From Pseudomonadota bacterium (GTDB lineage: Bacteria > Desulfobacterota > Binatia > Binatales > Binataceae), in NCBI GenBank assembly GCA_021323945.1, contig JAJPKA010000002.1, positions 186,001 to 250,000 on the forward strand: DNA of 64,000 nt, in the 5' to 3' direction. Below are positions 32,598-42,523 of the stretch, piece after piece. How positions within the stretch are numbered: position 1 is the stretch's first letter; every line of letters begins with the position of its first letter. A program made the position numbers and the translations under genes. The notes beneath the pieces were generated by a model that saw only the letters and a program-made list of their open reading frames with translations, made no database searches and was not told the origin of the DNA.

Positions 32598-34064
32598 TCA
32601 TGGCGCGACGGACAGCCCGGCGAACCGGCTTAATGCCTGAACATCGATCGCGGTTTCTAGCACACCCGCAATCTCATCGAGGGCCGCGTCGACGACGCGG
32701 TCGTGGTCCAGACCAGAGCCGACCAGACCGAATCCGCGAAGGAAGGCTGCTCGAGCTTCGCCCTGATGGAAAAGCCCGTGAATGTAGCCGCCCATTACCC
32801 GCCCATCCGCAGAGACCGCGCCGTGGGGTCCCTCGTCGTCAAGCCGAAGGAAGGGGCGCAGAAGACCGGGACCGCTGGTGACCCCGACATGCATCTCGTA
32901 ACCCTCAAAGCGCGCGCCTGCAAGTTCGCCGCTCACGCGCCTGAGCACCTTGCTTGAGCTGAGTACAGTCTCGACGTCCAGCAGGCCGAGGCCGGGTGCC
33001 TCATCCGGCCTGCCTTCGATGCCGTAAGGGTCGGCCACGCGCCGTCCCAGCATCTGATAGCCGCCACAAAGTCCCAGGACTCGACCACCCCGTCGGATAT
33101 GAGCAAAGAGGTCAATATCCCAGCCCTGTTCACGCAGAAACGCCAGATCGGCAAGTGTTGCCTTTGAGCCGGGAAGAACTATCAGGCCGGCGTTAGGCGG
33201 CAGCGGCGACCCGGGCGGAATGAAGCGTACCTCGACGCCCGCCTCGCGGCGCAGCGGATCCAGGTCGTCGAAATTGGCGATTCTGGGCAGCATAGGGACC
33301 GCGATCAGAAGTTGCGATGGCGCGTTACTGCTCACACTATGCGCTAAAATCACCGCGTCCTCGGCCGGTAACCGGGCGGCTGCGGCAAGCCATGGTACCA
33401 AACCCAGGTCACGCCAGCCTGTGTACTGAGCTATGGCGCGACGACCGGCATCGAACAGTCGCGGATCGCCGCGAAACTTATTGACAATAAAGCCTCGTAT
33501 CATCGCGGCGTCAGCTGGCGACAGCACAACTTTGGCTCCCACCAACGCCGCGATTACGTGGCCGCGATCGATGTCGCCCACCATCACCACAGGGACACCC
33601 GCAACCCGCGCAAAACCCATGTTGGCAATGTCGCCGTCGCGCAGGTTGATCTCCGCCGGGCTGCCCGCACCTTCCACCAGCACGAGATCGCATTCGGACG
33701 CCAAGGTGCGGTAGCTCTGCAGTACGATGTCGAGGAGGGCCGCTTTGCTCCGCTGATACTCGCCTGCTCTCAAGGTTCCCGACATCCTGCCCTGAATCAC
33801 CACTTGAGCACCAACGTCGGTCTGGGGCTTCAGCAGCACAGGGTTCATATGCACGCTGGGCTGTACCCGGCAAGCAAACGCCTGAAGCGCTTGAGCTCGG
33901 CCGATCTCGCCTCCCTCAGCCGTAACCGCCGCGTTATTGGACATGTTCTGAGGCTTGAAGGGACGAACGGCCAAGCCGCGGTTACTGAACAAACGGCAAA
34001 GTCCCGCTGTCAACACCGACTTGCCGACATCCGAGCCGCAGCCCTGGAGCATCAAGGCAGACAT
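32598..34064 (-). CDS. cobQ: Cobyric acid synthase
   Basis: About 488 residues from the ATG at 34064, which has AGAGGG upstream; the longer frame to 34109 has no site. The N-terminal dethiobiotin-synthetase-like domain has the P-loop [18 protein letters not shown] and [12 protein letters not shown]. The C-terminal glutaminase domain has [12 protein letters not shown] (nucleophile Cys) and GGYIHGLF (His). It amidates four side chains of adenosylcobyrinate a,c-diamide in cobalamin synthesis. No other cobalamin gene lies beside it in this window, so it is an isolated member of the pathway here. Confidence 0.95.
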   Translation of the reverse strand: MSALMLQGCGSDVGKSVLTAGLCRLFSNRGLAVRPFKPQNMSNNAAVTAEGGEIGRAQALQAFACRVQPSVHMNPVLLKPQTDVGAQVVIQGRMSGTLRAGEYQRSKAALLDIVLQSYRTLASECDLVLVEGAGSPAEINLRDGDIANMGFARVAGVPVVMVGDIDRGHVIAALVGAKVVLSPADAAMIRGFIVNKFRGDPRLFDAGRRAIAQYTGWRDLGLVPWLAAAARLPAEDAVILAHSVSSNAPSQLLIAVPMLPRIANFDDLDPLRREAGVEVRFIPPGSPLPPNAGLIVLPGSKATLADLAFLREQGWDIDLFAHIRRGGRVLGLCGGYQMLGRRVADPYGIEGRPDEAPGLGLLDVETVLSSSKVLRRVSGELAGARFEGYEMHVGVTSGPGLLRPFLRLDDEGPHGAVSADGRVMGGYIHGLFHQGEARAAFLRGFGLVGSGLDHDRVVDAALDEIAGVLETAIDVQALSRFAGLSVAP

Positions 34065-34155
34065 TCCAAACCCTCTGGCGCCGGAAAGCGGCCTCAAACC
34101 GCTCATCATCAGCTCAACTGAGCAAGACTAAACGTTGGCCGCGCAGATCAGGCAC

Positions 34156-35136
34156 TTACCGATCCCATGTTGTGACATCACTTACAGCCACATCGCGCAG
34201 CAGTTCGACCATGGGTGAGCGGGTCAGAATAATCGAAGCAAAATGACCGACGGGGTCGATGGTAAGGCAAATGCTATAATCGTGGTAGGAATAAAACGCG
34301 TGAGTTCCGAACCAATATCCTCCTTGCGGCGCTGCAATTTGCTGTTTCAAACCAATGCTTAAGATCGAGCCGGTTTGGTTGCGGTAAAGGGTGTAGGTCA
34401 CCACTTTGCCATCCGGCGCCCGCTCCACGCGCCCTCCGACCAGCTTGTACCCCGCCAGCGCGAAATCGCAGAACTCGGGCGACATTTGCATCTTCTCGTA
34501 GGACATGGAAATATCGGGCAATTCCGCCGACACATGACGCACCGGATTAGTGTCCTCAACCCAGGCAAAGTAAGCGCCATCATTGCGGCTGAATGCTTCG
34601 GGGGGCACATTAGGCGCAAACTCCTGTGATAAGCCGTTAAAGCGCTCGATTGCGAAGTCGAAGGCAGGTATCGACTTCTGAGATTCGCCGATAGTCAATC
34701 CCGGCATGCTTCTGAAATAGAGCCGTGACAGTACAGTGGCGCCACTGAGCAGAACCATGAGCAGCCCGATGGGGGCTACATACTGTGCATATTGGAGCTG
34801 GCGCGACAACCATACGCGAGCCGAGGAGCGCAAGGCCGCAGGGCTCAGAGGGTGCCTGGAACTGCCTACCCGCACGGCAGAATATCCGGTAGAGCGCTGC
34901 GGGCGTTCGGAGGCTTCACCCAGTAAGGCTCGAATCCGTAGCCGCACGTCGGCTGGAGTTTTAACGAGCCCGGCGTAACGCCGGACCTGCGCCTTTAACA
35001 CCTGTTCTTCGATCAGACGCGCTCGGCATGAGGTGCATCCCCGTAGATGCTGCTCGACTGAATGCCGCTCGTCAGGCGCGAGCTGTCCGTCGGCATGGGC
35101 GGTCAGGTACTGTTCCAGGTACTCGTTGCAATTCAT
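34156..35136 (-). CDS. Anti-sigma factor with zinc-finger (zf-HC2) domain
   Basis: A 326-residue protein. The N-terminal zinc-finger anti-sigma domain has NEYLEQYLTAHADGQLAPDERHSVEQHLRGCTSCRARL, the HxxxCxxC metal site. A transmembrane helix follows at about residue 125 (GLLMVLLSGATVL). The C-terminal periplasmic domain is of unknown family. The sigma factor gene lies upstream on the same strand (35303-35893, 166 bp away), so the pair is sigma then anti-sigma, as expected. It probably releases its sigma factor in response to an envelope or oxidative signal. Confidence 0.87.
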   Translation of the reverse strand: MNCNEYLEQYLTAHADGQLAPDERHSVEQHLRGCTSCRARLIEEQVLKAQVRRYAGLVKTPADVRLRIRALLGEASERPQRSTGYSAVRVGSSRHPLSPAALRSSARVWLSRQLQYAQYVAPIGLLMVLLSGATVLSRLYFRSMPGLTIGESQKSIPAFDFAIERFNGLSQEFAPNVPPEAFSRNDGAYFAWVEDTNPVRHVSAELPDISMSYEKMQMSPEFCDFALAGYKLVGGRVERAPDGKVVTYTLYRNQTGSILSIGLKQQIAAPQGGYWFGTHAFYSYHDYSICLTIDPVGHFASIILTRSPMVELLRDVAVSDVTTWDR

Positions 35137-35302
35137 CGAATAAATCTCAATCCATGCGCTTCACACTGGAGCCGCTGCGCGAACGCCATCGATCATCATC
35201 GAATGATTGCGTCGGCCACGCTGATGACCGGTAGTGAGCAGATCAGACCACATGGCCATCGATGCTCTTTAGCCATCTCCCTATGTGCGCTGATCCTCCC
35301 TG

Positions 35303-35893
35303 TCAAGTACCTGTTTTTCGGTGCGCATAAACGATGTCGCGCAAACTGGCTCGCAGCAGCGATCGCGCCCGAGATACTCTCGACTTCACGGTTCCTAGCG
35401 GAATCTTTAAAACTTTGGCCACTTCCGGATAGCTTAGTTCCTGAACGTCGACCAGTAGCATGGGTTCGCGGAACTCAAGCGGCAGGGCATTAATCGCGGC
35501 CTTGAGGTGGCGCCCAATCCAACGCTGGGCCACGAGCTCCTCGGGATTGTCGGCTTTGGAGTCAATGCTAGCTTGTGCGCCGGGTTCGTCGCTGAAGGTT
35601 ACCGGACTGATGGAACTACGATGCAACAGGTTTCTAAAGTTGTTGTAGAGGATCGTAAGCAGCCACGCCCGGCAGTTGCTGTCGGGAGCAAATCGGTCAA
35701 AAAACCGGTAAGCGCGAAGGATAGTGTCCTGCAACAAATCCTTGGCATCGTCCGGATTGCCCGCCAAGCGCAACGCCGCCGTATAGACAGCGTCCAAATG
35801 AGGCAGTGCCATCAGCTCGAATTGCTGACGCACGCTCGTCGGGTCGGTTCGTCTGGGCCCCATGACGCAGCGAGCAAGCATAGCACCAGTCAA
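35303..35893 (-). CDS. ECF sigma factor
   Basis: A 196-residue ECF sigma factor with region 2 (LAGNPDDAKDLLQDTILRAYRFFDRF, AWLLTILYNNFRN) and region 4 helix-turn-helix (LQELSYPEVAKVLKIPLGTVKSR-type text: VDVQELSYPEVAKVLKIPLG). It starts with TTG 35893 with GGGGAT upstream, or at a later ATG at 35881 or 35863. It is followed by the zinc-finger anti-sigma gene. It is distinct from the first ECF factor in the window. Confidence 0.93.
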   Translation of the reverse strand: MTGAMLARCVMGPRRTDPTSVRQQFELMALPHLDAVYTAALRLAGNPDDAKDLLQDTILRAYRFFDRFAPDSNCRAWLLTILYNNFRNLLHRSSISPVTFSDEPGAQASIDSKADNPEELVAQRWIGRHLKAAINALPLEFREPMLLVDVQELSYPEVAKVLKIPLGTVKSRVSRARSLLRASLRDIVYAHRKTGT

Positions 35894-36583
35894 GCCGGAT
35901 CCCCAAGACTGATGGATTGACCTCCTTCGACGTTGTTTTTGAGGATTCAGTTTCGGCGAAACCGGCTGATTTCCGCAATGCCAGCAGCGCGCCGCAGACC
36001 GAAGACGCGCCGATTGGTGACCTGCTATATCGTCTAATAGCCGTCAGCTGACCGCGTTGGCTCCTCCCGCAGCTCGCGAACCGTTGATTAAAGCATACGG
36101 TCTCGACGCGATTATAACTCGCGATAAGCCACCCTTGCCGCGTGACGGCCTCGACTCATATGCCAGGATGAGCTTCTGAGGTCTCGATGACGAACTCAGC
36201 GAGGAACACCTCTGGGTTTGTCTCGTCTTCGGAAGCGTGTATTTGCACGATCGGACGACCGGCTGCTTAAATCCACCTCGGGAACGGTCAATTGCTCATA
36301 TCGATGGGCAACTTCCAGAGGACCTGCAGTCTGTCGATCTGCGCGCAGGCATTCCATTAGCGCTGTGGCCTTTTCTCGCGAACTTTGTCCGCCTTAAGCG
36401 AGCTTCTCCCAAGGTGTTCACGATCCTATCTACCCAACAAGCAGGCAATAAGATCAAAGCGTCCCTGCCGCAATCGCAGACGATCGAAGAACGCCAACCC
36501 AATCTGATCATCCCGGCCGTCTTGCGGGTTTCGTCCGCCAGCCGCGATGCGCTACAAGCCAATTAAACCAGGAGGATAATCTA
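35894..36583. other. Intergenic between divergent genes
   Basis: About 690 bases between the divergent sigma-factor and SDR genes. The frame at 36237-36566 has no credible start signal or family, and I treat it as non-coding. Both promoters should lie here. Confidence 0.4.
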
Positions 36584-37354
36584 ATGAGGCTCGAAAACAA
36601 GGTTGCGATCATAACCGGTGCGGGTCGCGGCATGGGTCATGCCGAGGCAGTGAGATTTGCCAAGGAAGGAGCTCAGGTGGTCGTCGCCGAGATCGACGAG
36701 ACCAGCGCCAAACAGACTTTCGAGGAAATAGGGGGCCACGGCCTTTTGGTGCTAACTGACATGGCCAGGGTCTCAGATATCAACGCCCTGGTGGAGCGGA
36801 CCATGGCCGCTTTTGGCAGAATCGACATCCTAATCAACAACGCCGGCGTAACCCGGAGTCTGGGCTTTTTCGAAGTGACCGAGGCGGACTGGGACTGGAT
36901 GTATTCAATAAATGCCCGCGGCCTCTTCTTCTGCATGCAGCGCGTAGCACGCGAGATGGCTAAGCAGAAGTCCGGCAAAATCATCAACATTGCCTCCATT
37001 GCGGGTAAGGGTTTTCGCGGCACTTCCAATATTGCCTACGCCGGCACGAAGGGCGCGGTAATCGCGATGACGCGTATAGCGGCGCACCAACTGGCGCGCT
37101 ACAACATCAACGTTAATGCCATCTGTCCGGGGGCGACTCGCACTCACCTCTATGAAACCATCCAACAGGAGATACTGGCGAAAAGCGGACTTAGTCGCGA
37201 GGAAGCCGAACGGCGGATGGAGGCATCGATCCCATTGGGGCGCGCCAATTCGCCCGACGACATCGCCAACATGGCCTGTTTTCTTGCCTCCGACGAAGCG
37301 AACAACATCACCGGTCAGTCGATCAATGTCGACGGGGGGCTGGTTTGGGATTAA
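36584..37354 (+). CDS. SDR family oxidoreductase (FabG-like)
   Basis: A 256-residue classical SDR. It has the coenzyme loop ITGAGRGMGHAEA, the NNAGV block (INNAGVTRSL), the catalytic Ser in IINIASIAG, and the intact YAGTK motif with Tyr and Lys. The GQSINVDGG C-terminal signature is present. The ATG follows CCAGGAGGATAAT. It likely oxidises or reduces a beta-hydroxy/keto acyl group or an alcohol. It is convergent with the hydroxyacid dehydrogenase gene. Confidence 0.9.
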   Translation: MRLENKVAIITGAGRGMGHAEAVRFAKEGAQVVVAEIDETSAKQTFEEIGGHGLLVLTDMARVSDINALVERTMAAFGRIDILINNAGVTRSLGFFEVTEADWDWMYSINARGLFFCMQRVAREMAKQKSGKIINIASIAGKGFRGTSNIAYAGTKGAVIAMTRIAAHQLARYNINVNAICPGATRTHLYETIQQEILAKSGLSREEAERRMEASIPLGRANSPDDIANMACFLASDEANNITGQSINVDGGLVWD

Positions 37355-37452
37355 GCGGCACCGCGCCGGTTGAGAAGATGCTTGGCTTCCGCCTCTGATA
37401 CTCGCGCTGTATCTCCCTGAATCAATCCGCCGCGCTCGGGCCGCAAACATGT

Positions 37453-38457
37453 TCAGTAACCCGCAGACCGGTCAACCACATTGAACAAGGGTTGGCCGGT
37501 CCGAAAGCGCCGCAGATTGGCGGCGAAGAGCTCGCAACAAAGGGCGTTGTAGTTCTTGAAACCACCCGACACATGTGGCGTGAGAATCACGTTCTCGAGA
37601 TCCCATAGCTCGCTCTCGGCCTCGAGTGGTTCATGCTCAAATACGTCTAGACCGGCTCCGCCGATTCGTTTTTCGCGCAACGCCTGGACCAGTGCGCTCT
37701 GGTCAATCACTTCGCCTCGCCCCACATTGACGATATAGGCGCTGGGCCGCATCGCTGCGATCTGCTTTGACCCAATAAAGGCCCGGGTGTCTGGCGTTAG
37801 CGGTAGAGTCACCGCTACATAATCAGATTCACGCAAAAGCTGTTCACGCTGATCGGGCCCGTACCAAAAACGCGGGATGCTCCCATCCGGGTCGCCCACG
37901 CCCGGTGGACTCCATCCCCAGTCTCGGCGTTCGTTGGGATTGCGCTTGAGCGCCAGCACATCCATTCCAAGCGCATCTGCGAGCCGGGCGGTTTCGCGAC
38001 CGATGGAGCCATAGCCGATCACGCCGAGTGTTTTGCCGCGCATGGGTTCGATATCCATCAAACCTGTGCGCTTCCATTCGTGGCGCAGCTGGGCGCGTAT
38101 CGTCATTGGAAACGCGTGTGCCCACGCCAGCATCGAGGCAATCGTATATTCGGCGATAGTGGCCGCGGCTACGCCGCTCGCGGTGGTTATCGTGATAGCC
38201 TGATGTTCGCCGAGCTTGCCTCTCAGGACATGATCAGCACCGGCGCTGATGAGTTGAATCCATTTCAACTGCGGCGAACGGGTTATGATTGCGTCCGGCA
38301 CGCGCAACGCGAACAGCACGTCACAGCCCTCTTGCGAGGCCTCGACCACTTCGGCCAGCGAGCGGCAACGCCGGTCGACTAGCTCCGCGTCTCCAGCGGC
38401 CTGTTCAATAACTCGTCGCTGTTCAGCTGTGAGGCCAATCGTCGAAAGAATCCTCAT
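37453..38457 (-). CDS. D-2-hydroxyacid dehydrogenase
   Basis: About 334 residues from ATG 38457, which has GAGGG ten bases upstream; a longer frame to 38499 has no site. The substrate domain is followed by the NAD domain with GVIGYGSIGRETARLADALGM and the Asp-family downstream block NVGRGEVIDQSALVQAL. The catalytic Arg region precedes LISAGADHV, and the late His is in ILTPHVSGG. It reduces 2-keto acids to 2-hydroxy acids with NAD(P)H. The substrate is uncertain. Confidence 0.9.
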   Translation of the reverse strand: MRILSTIGLTAEQRRVIEQAAGDAELVDRRCRSLAEVVEASQEGCDVLFALRVPDAIITRSPQLKWIQLISAGADHVLRGKLGEHQAITITTASGVAAATIAEYTIASMLAWAHAFPMTIRAQLRHEWKRTGLMDIEPMRGKTLGVIGYGSIGRETARLADALGMDVLALKRNPNERRDWGWSPPGVGDPDGSIPRFWYGPDQREQLLRESDYVAVTLPLTPDTRAFIGSKQIAAMRPSAYIVNVGRGEVIDQSALVQALREKRIGGAGLDVFEHEPLEAESELWDLENVILTPHVSGGFKNYNALCCELFAANLRRFRTGQPLFNVVDRSAGY

Positions 38458-38603
38458 CGCAAGATATCCCTCGCGCGCCCTTGATGAAGAATGTTTCAAT
38501 CTCCGTGTTCATTCTTTCTCGCATGTCGATCCGGCGTCCTCAAGTTTTGTCCGTGAACGTCGTTGAATTTTTAAGGAATTCCTTAACGCGGTAAGATTAG
38601 GCG

Positions 38604-39371
38604 ATGATCCGTCGGCCAAGAACCTCGGTATCGGTAATAGTCGGGATTTGTGCGGCGTTCATCCTCGAGCCCCTGCCACTGCTAGCGCAGGTGAATGATC
38701 GGAACCCACAAATCCAACCGTATGGCCTCAGTGCTCCTGCTCGTCCGAGCCCTAGTGAAACGAGTTCAGATTCAGCACTTGAAATCACTCCGCGAACGGC
38801 AACATCGCAGCCGCCCACGACGAGTTCGCCGAATGAGCAGGAAAGCAATTCGGGTGAACTGGGCAATTCTATCGAGCCCGAGCTTCCGCCATTGCCCACC
38901 AGTGGCCCGCCTGCCTCGATGCTGTCCGCTGCTCGCGTTTCCTCACGACCGCTGCCTTATCTGGGTTTGACTGTGCAGCGCATCTTATCGCACTCGAAGC
39001 CTGGACGTAGTATCGAAGGACTCGAGATTGTCAGTGTTGACCATAATAGTCCAGCCGAGAAGGCTGGACTGAAAGGTCGAGTTCCGATGACCAGCATTGG
39101 CGCGAGTGCCGCCACCGCAGGGGCGTTGATGGCACCGCTGGACATCGCATTGATGCCACTCTTGAAAAAAACGGGCCAACTGGGCGGCAGTGGGGACCTG
39201 ATCGTTGCGGTTGATGATCGTCGTGTCACCAGTGAAACGGATTTGCAAACCGCTCTCGCGAACGCACAACCCGGTGATACGATCTATTTGACGCTGGTTC
39301 GTATGGACGCGGCGGGAAGCCGCAAAATCTTGAAGGTTCCGGTGAAGCTGGGCAAGTCGGTGGCGAACTAG
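38604..39371 (+). CDS. Secreted PDZ domain protein
   Basis: A 255-residue exported protein: signal peptide (VSVIVGICAAFILEPLPLLAQ), then a Pro/Ser/Thr-rich linker of about 90 residues, then a PDZ domain with LGLTVQRIL, NSPAEKAGLKGR, GDLIVAVDDRRVTSETDLQTAL and PGDTIYLTLVR. There is no protease domain, so it is likely a periplasmic scaffold or a regulator of a DegP-type protease. It is divergent from the dehydrogenase gene. The MoxR ATPase gene follows 81 bp later. Confidence 0.78.
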   Translation: MIRRPRTSVSVIVGICAAFILEPLPLLAQVNDRNPQIQPYGLSAPARPSPSETSSDSALEITPRTATSQPPTTSSPNEQESNSGELGNSIEPELPPLPTSGPPASMLSAARVSSRPLPYLGLTVQRILSHSKPGRSIEGLEIVSVDHNSPAEKAGLKGRVPMTSIGASAATAGALMAPLDIALMPLLKKTGQLGGSGDLIVAVDDRRVTSETDLQTALANAQPGDTIYLTLVRMDAAGSRKILKVPVKLGKSVAN

Positions 39372-39452
39372 GATTGAAGCCAGAGAGCCGCGATCGAACA
39401 ATTCCGCGTCAAGCAACGCAATCTGATAGAATCGCTAAGCGGGGTTTCGTCC

Positions 39453-40580
39453 GTGCTATCCGAGTCGTTGAGTAAACTCGCAGCGATCCGCGAGGAGCTG
39501 AATCATCTTTTCCTCGAGCGTGCTGAACTAATCGATGGAGCCCTATGTGCCCTGTTAGCAAGCAGTCATGTGCTTGTGATCGGTCCGCCGGGCACGGCCA
39601 AGTCGATGTTGGCCGACGAATTGTGCCGTCGAGTCGAAGGTGCCAACTATTTTCAGTGGCTGCTAACAAAGTTCAGCACCCCGGAAGAGATTTTTGGCGC
39701 CGTAAGCCTCAAAAGCCTGGAACAGGATGACTATCGACGCGTCACCACTCATAAACTGCCGGAGGCGCACATCGCCTTCCTTGACGAGATCTTCAAAGCA
39801 AACTCTTCCATACTCAACGCGCTGTTGACGCTGATTAACGAGCGAATTTTCCACAATGGGCGCGAGCGCGTAGAGGTGCCTTTGATTACGTTATTTGGGG
39901 CTTCCAACGAATTGCCCGATGAGGAAGAGCTTACTGCGCTGTTTGACCGTTTCATGCTCCGCTTTGTGGTGGACTACCTCAGCGAAGAGTTTCGTTTCCT
40001 CAAAATGCTGGAGGGTATAACGCCACCGAGGCGCACGATTTTGAGCTTTAGTCAACTGGAGGAACTCCGAGAATATGCTGCGACAGTTAAGGTCAGTGGT
40101 GGCATTCTCCGAGCAATTGCCGAACTTCGCCGCAATCTGGCAGCGCAGCAGATAATCGCATCTGATCGCCGCTGGCGTAACTCACTGGCGATCCTGCGGG
40201 CTCACGCGGTAGTGCTCGGCCGCACGGCGGTGAGCGAAGATGACCTGGCATTCTTGGAACATATGCTGTGGAAGGATCCCGAAGAGCTACCCAAGGTCCG
40301 CGAGGCGATACGTCATTTGGTCAAAGGCTTCGAGGATGAGGCGCGCGAACTGCTGATTCAGGGTCAGGAGCTGCGTGAGTATGCCGAGCGAAACTGGGAA
40401 AGTGAGGAGCTCCGCAAGCGCGCGGTTATCGAAGCCCACACTAAGCTCGCGAATATCTTGCTCAAGTTCGACAGTCTCTTGCGCCAGGCTTCCGAGAGCG
40501 GCCGGGAGACAGGCGTAATTGAGACCATGCGGTCGAAGGTAAAGGAAATTCAGCAGTCGATGCTGCGTCAGTCGTTATAA
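39453..40580 (+). CDS. MoxR/RavA family AAA+ ATPase
   Basis: A 375-residue AAA+ ATPase from the GTG at 39453. Walker A GPPGTAKSMLADEL (about residues 46-59), Walker B AHIAFLDEIFKANSS and a sensor 1 region GASNELPDEEEL are clear. RavA-like C-terminal helices follow. MoxR proteins usually act as chaperones with von Willebrand factor A partners, but no VWA gene is adjacent. RecO follows 5 bp downstream, so the genes may be co-transcribed. Confidence 0.87.
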   Translation: MLSESLSKLAAIREELNHLFLERAELIDGALCALLASSHVLVIGPPGTAKSMLADELCRRVEGANYFQWLLTKFSTPEEIFGAVSLKSLEQDDYRRVTTHKLPEAHIAFLDEIFKANSSILNALLTLINERIFHNGRERVEVPLITLFGASNELPDEEELTALFDRFMLRFVVDYLSEEFRFLKMLEGITPPRRTILSFSQLEELREYAATVKVSGGILRAIAELRRNLAAQQIIASDRRWRNSLAILRAHAVVLGRTAVSEDDLAFLEHMLWKDPEELPKVREAIRHLVKGFEDEARELLIQGQELREYAERNWESEELRKRAVIEAHTKLANILLKFDSLLRQASESGRETGVIETMRSKVKEIQQSMLRQSL

Positions 40581-40585
40581 CGTCA

Positions 40586-41338
40586 TTGCCCGCTGAAGAA
40601 TCAACTCAGGCGATAGTGCTGAGGGCCCGCGATTACGCTGAGGCCGATCGTGTCGTTACTTTATTGACGCGTGATTTCGGCAAACTTAACGGGATTGCCA
40701 AGGGGGTCAAGGTCTCGAGGCGTCGGTTCGAGCGCAAACTCGAACCGTTCACTCAGGCGTTGATCTCTTTCAAACGCCGGCCACATGGTGAACTCGTGTT
40801 TATCACGCGGGCGGAACGAGTCGAGGACGCGCCGGGCGAATTTGACGACCTGCGAAAGATTGCACTTGGAAGCTACATGCTCGAGCTCGCGGATGCACTT
40901 ACGACCGAGGAGGCTGAGGCAATAGCAGCCTACCAAGTATTGACCGGCGCGCTCGCTACACTAAGCCGCGCAATGCCAAGTCGAGCGCTGCGGCAGGGCT
41001 TTGAGTTACACATGCTGCAAGCAACCGGTTTCGGCCTCGATTTTGGCCATTGCCGGTTGTGTGGCAAAGTAATCGAACCTGAAGCAGGGGTCGTCTATTT
41101 TGTCGCTTCTCGCGGCGGAGCGGTTTGTTCAGGCTGCCGAGCACAAGCCGTTGAAAGTGCGGTAGCCATACGGCCCACAAGCATCGCAGCACTCGCCCGG
41201 CTGAACGTGGCGCCGCTGGCGGAGTCAACCAGGCTGCCCGACGGCGGGGCTGAGGGCACTTTGGCAATAACGCGATTTCTGATGACGATTCTCGATCGCA
41301 AGTTGCGGTCAGCTGATTTTTTAAACTCATTGATGTGA
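40586..41338 (+). CDS. recO: DNA repair protein RecO
   Basis: A 250-residue RecO with the N-terminal OB fold (AIVLRARDYAEADRVVTLLTRDFGKLNGIAKG), a helical domain and the zinc motif C-x2-C...C-x2-C (CRLCGK and CSGCR). It acts in RecF-pathway homologous recombination, loading RecA with RecR. The start is TTG 40586. The neighbouring MoxR gene is close upstream. Confidence 0.95.
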   Translation: MPAEESTQAIVLRARDYAEADRVVTLLTRDFGKLNGIAKGVKVSRRRFERKLEPFTQALISFKRRPHGELVFITRAERVEDAPGEFDDLRKIALGSYMLELADALTTEEAEAIAAYQVLTGALATLSRAMPSRALRQGFELHMLQATGFGLDFGHCRLCGKVIEPEAGVVYFVASRGGAVCSGCRAQAVESAVAIRPTSIAALARLNVAPLAESTRLPDGGAEGTLAITRFLMTILDRKLRSADFLNSLM

Positions 41339-41414
41339 CCGAGTGCGATTTTTCGAGACGAACGCGCCGTTAAAACTAAAGGGTCCTGGGCGACAATCGC
41401 GGAGCGCCTGACGA

Positions 41415-41981
41415 ATGTTGTTTCATCGAGCTTTTATGAGATGTTCGTCTGTCGTACTGATTATGCTTCTGGCGGCCGCCGAGTTCGGATGTTCTGTGCA
41501 GGTTCCACTAACACAAACTGTTGCGCCTTCTGATCCGATCATGGAACACCCGTTGCCTTTTAAGGGTCGCCTCGTGAGCGGCAATGCTAACCAATTGCCG
41601 CCAGCAATTGCCATGTCGTTATCGCCAAATTCGCCCATTGCGTTTTCTTACCGTGAAGAGTTGACACATAGCGAATACCACATTCCGCTGGCGGTCACGG
41701 CGTTGGATCCGGTTACGTATCTAGGGGCACCGCTGGGTGATTACGGGGTAACGGCCTTCGCTTCACTTTCGATCTTTCGGGGCGATCGGGTGCTGGGTGA
41801 TTACACTGCCAAGGCATTCGTGTCCAAAGCTTATACCCTGTACTCGGAACCAACGCACAAACAACTGGAGGATGAAGCCCGGCGTAACGTGCGTCAAAAG
41901 ATCGAAGAGAAACTGTATCGTGACCAGGAGCGCTTGGTAAAAGCGGTTGCGAGCACCGACGGTGCTCCTCATTCACCGTGA
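41415..41981 (+). CDS. Hypothetical lipoprotein, DUF-type outer-membrane component
   Basis: A 188-residue predicted lipoprotein with lipobox MLLAAAEFGCS (Cys near residue 26). The mature part is small and beta-rich (NQLPPAIAMSLSPN, VTAFASLSIFRGDRVLGDYTAKAF) with a long charged coiled-coil-like C-terminus (EDEARRNVRQKIEEKLYRDQERL). The family is not recognised. It overlaps the following gene by 4 bases (GTGA), so the two are translationally coupled. Confidence 0.65.
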   Translation: MLFHRAFMRCSSVVLIMLLAAAEFGCSVQVPLTQTVAPSDPIMEHPLPFKGRLVSGNANQLPPAIAMSLSPNSPIAFSYREELTHSEYHIPLAVTALDPVTYLGAPLGDYGVTAFASLSIFRGDRVLGDYTAKAFVSKAYTLYSEPTHKQLEDEARRNVRQKIEEKLYRDQERLVKAVASTDGAPHSP

Positions 41982-42412
41982 ATCACTGGGTTAAAATTGC
42001 GACCTTGCCGCTCATTGCCGCACTCGGCTCGAGCTGTGCCGTGACGGGCGGTTCCTTCAAAAAGGTCAACGTTCCACCAGGTGAGACCGTTATCTACGTC
42101 TACAGACCATATCATTATGCCGCCTCATTGCTACGGCCACCTGTTACCTGTGGCGAAGAGATGACACGCCTCGGGCCCGGCGGGTATCACGTTTTTCTGG
42201 TGCCTGCCGGCGAAAAGACCCAATGTAGTGTCCAGTGGACAGAAAACTTGGACCAGGTGGAAATTGATGGGGCAAGACGCGTCTACTACGTTCGCGAAGA
42301 ATTTGGATGGGGCCTGCTCAGCGGCCATCCGCGGCTGAATCCGGTAGATGCGGACCAGGCTAAGAGCGAGATCGAGCAATGTTGTAAACAGCAACCCGAA
42401 CCACCTGGCTGA
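41978..42412 (+). CDS. Lipoprotein resembling DUF2846 proteins
   Basis: A 144-residue predicted lipoprotein from the GTG at 41978. Its signal peptide ends LPLIAALGSSC, and the mature domain begins VPPGETVIYVYRPYHYAASLL and contains GGYHVFLVPAGEK. This is the pattern of the DUF2846 family of small envelope proteins of unknown role. It is co-translated with the preceding lipoprotein (ATG/GTG overlap). No function is claimed. Confidence 0.7.
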   Translation: MNHWVKIATLPLIAALGSSCAVTGGSFKKVNVPPGETVIYVYRPYHYAASLLRPPVTCGEEMTRLGPGGYHVFLVPAGEKTQCSVQWTENLDQVEIDGARRVYYVREEFGWGLLSGHPRLNPVDADQAKSEIEQCCKQQPEPPG

Positions 42413-42523
42413 CATCAGCACCGGCCGCGCCGGTTAGCCCCAACGCTGCGCCCGTCTTCCGGCTTAAGCGACGCGCACAAGGGTAATTTCCCGGACGCCT
42501 CTTAGAGTAAAAGGAGGAAAATT

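Noticed and set aside
36237-36566. 109-codon frame before the SDR gene
   Set aside because: No start signal, no family; codon pattern looks like non-coding DNA.
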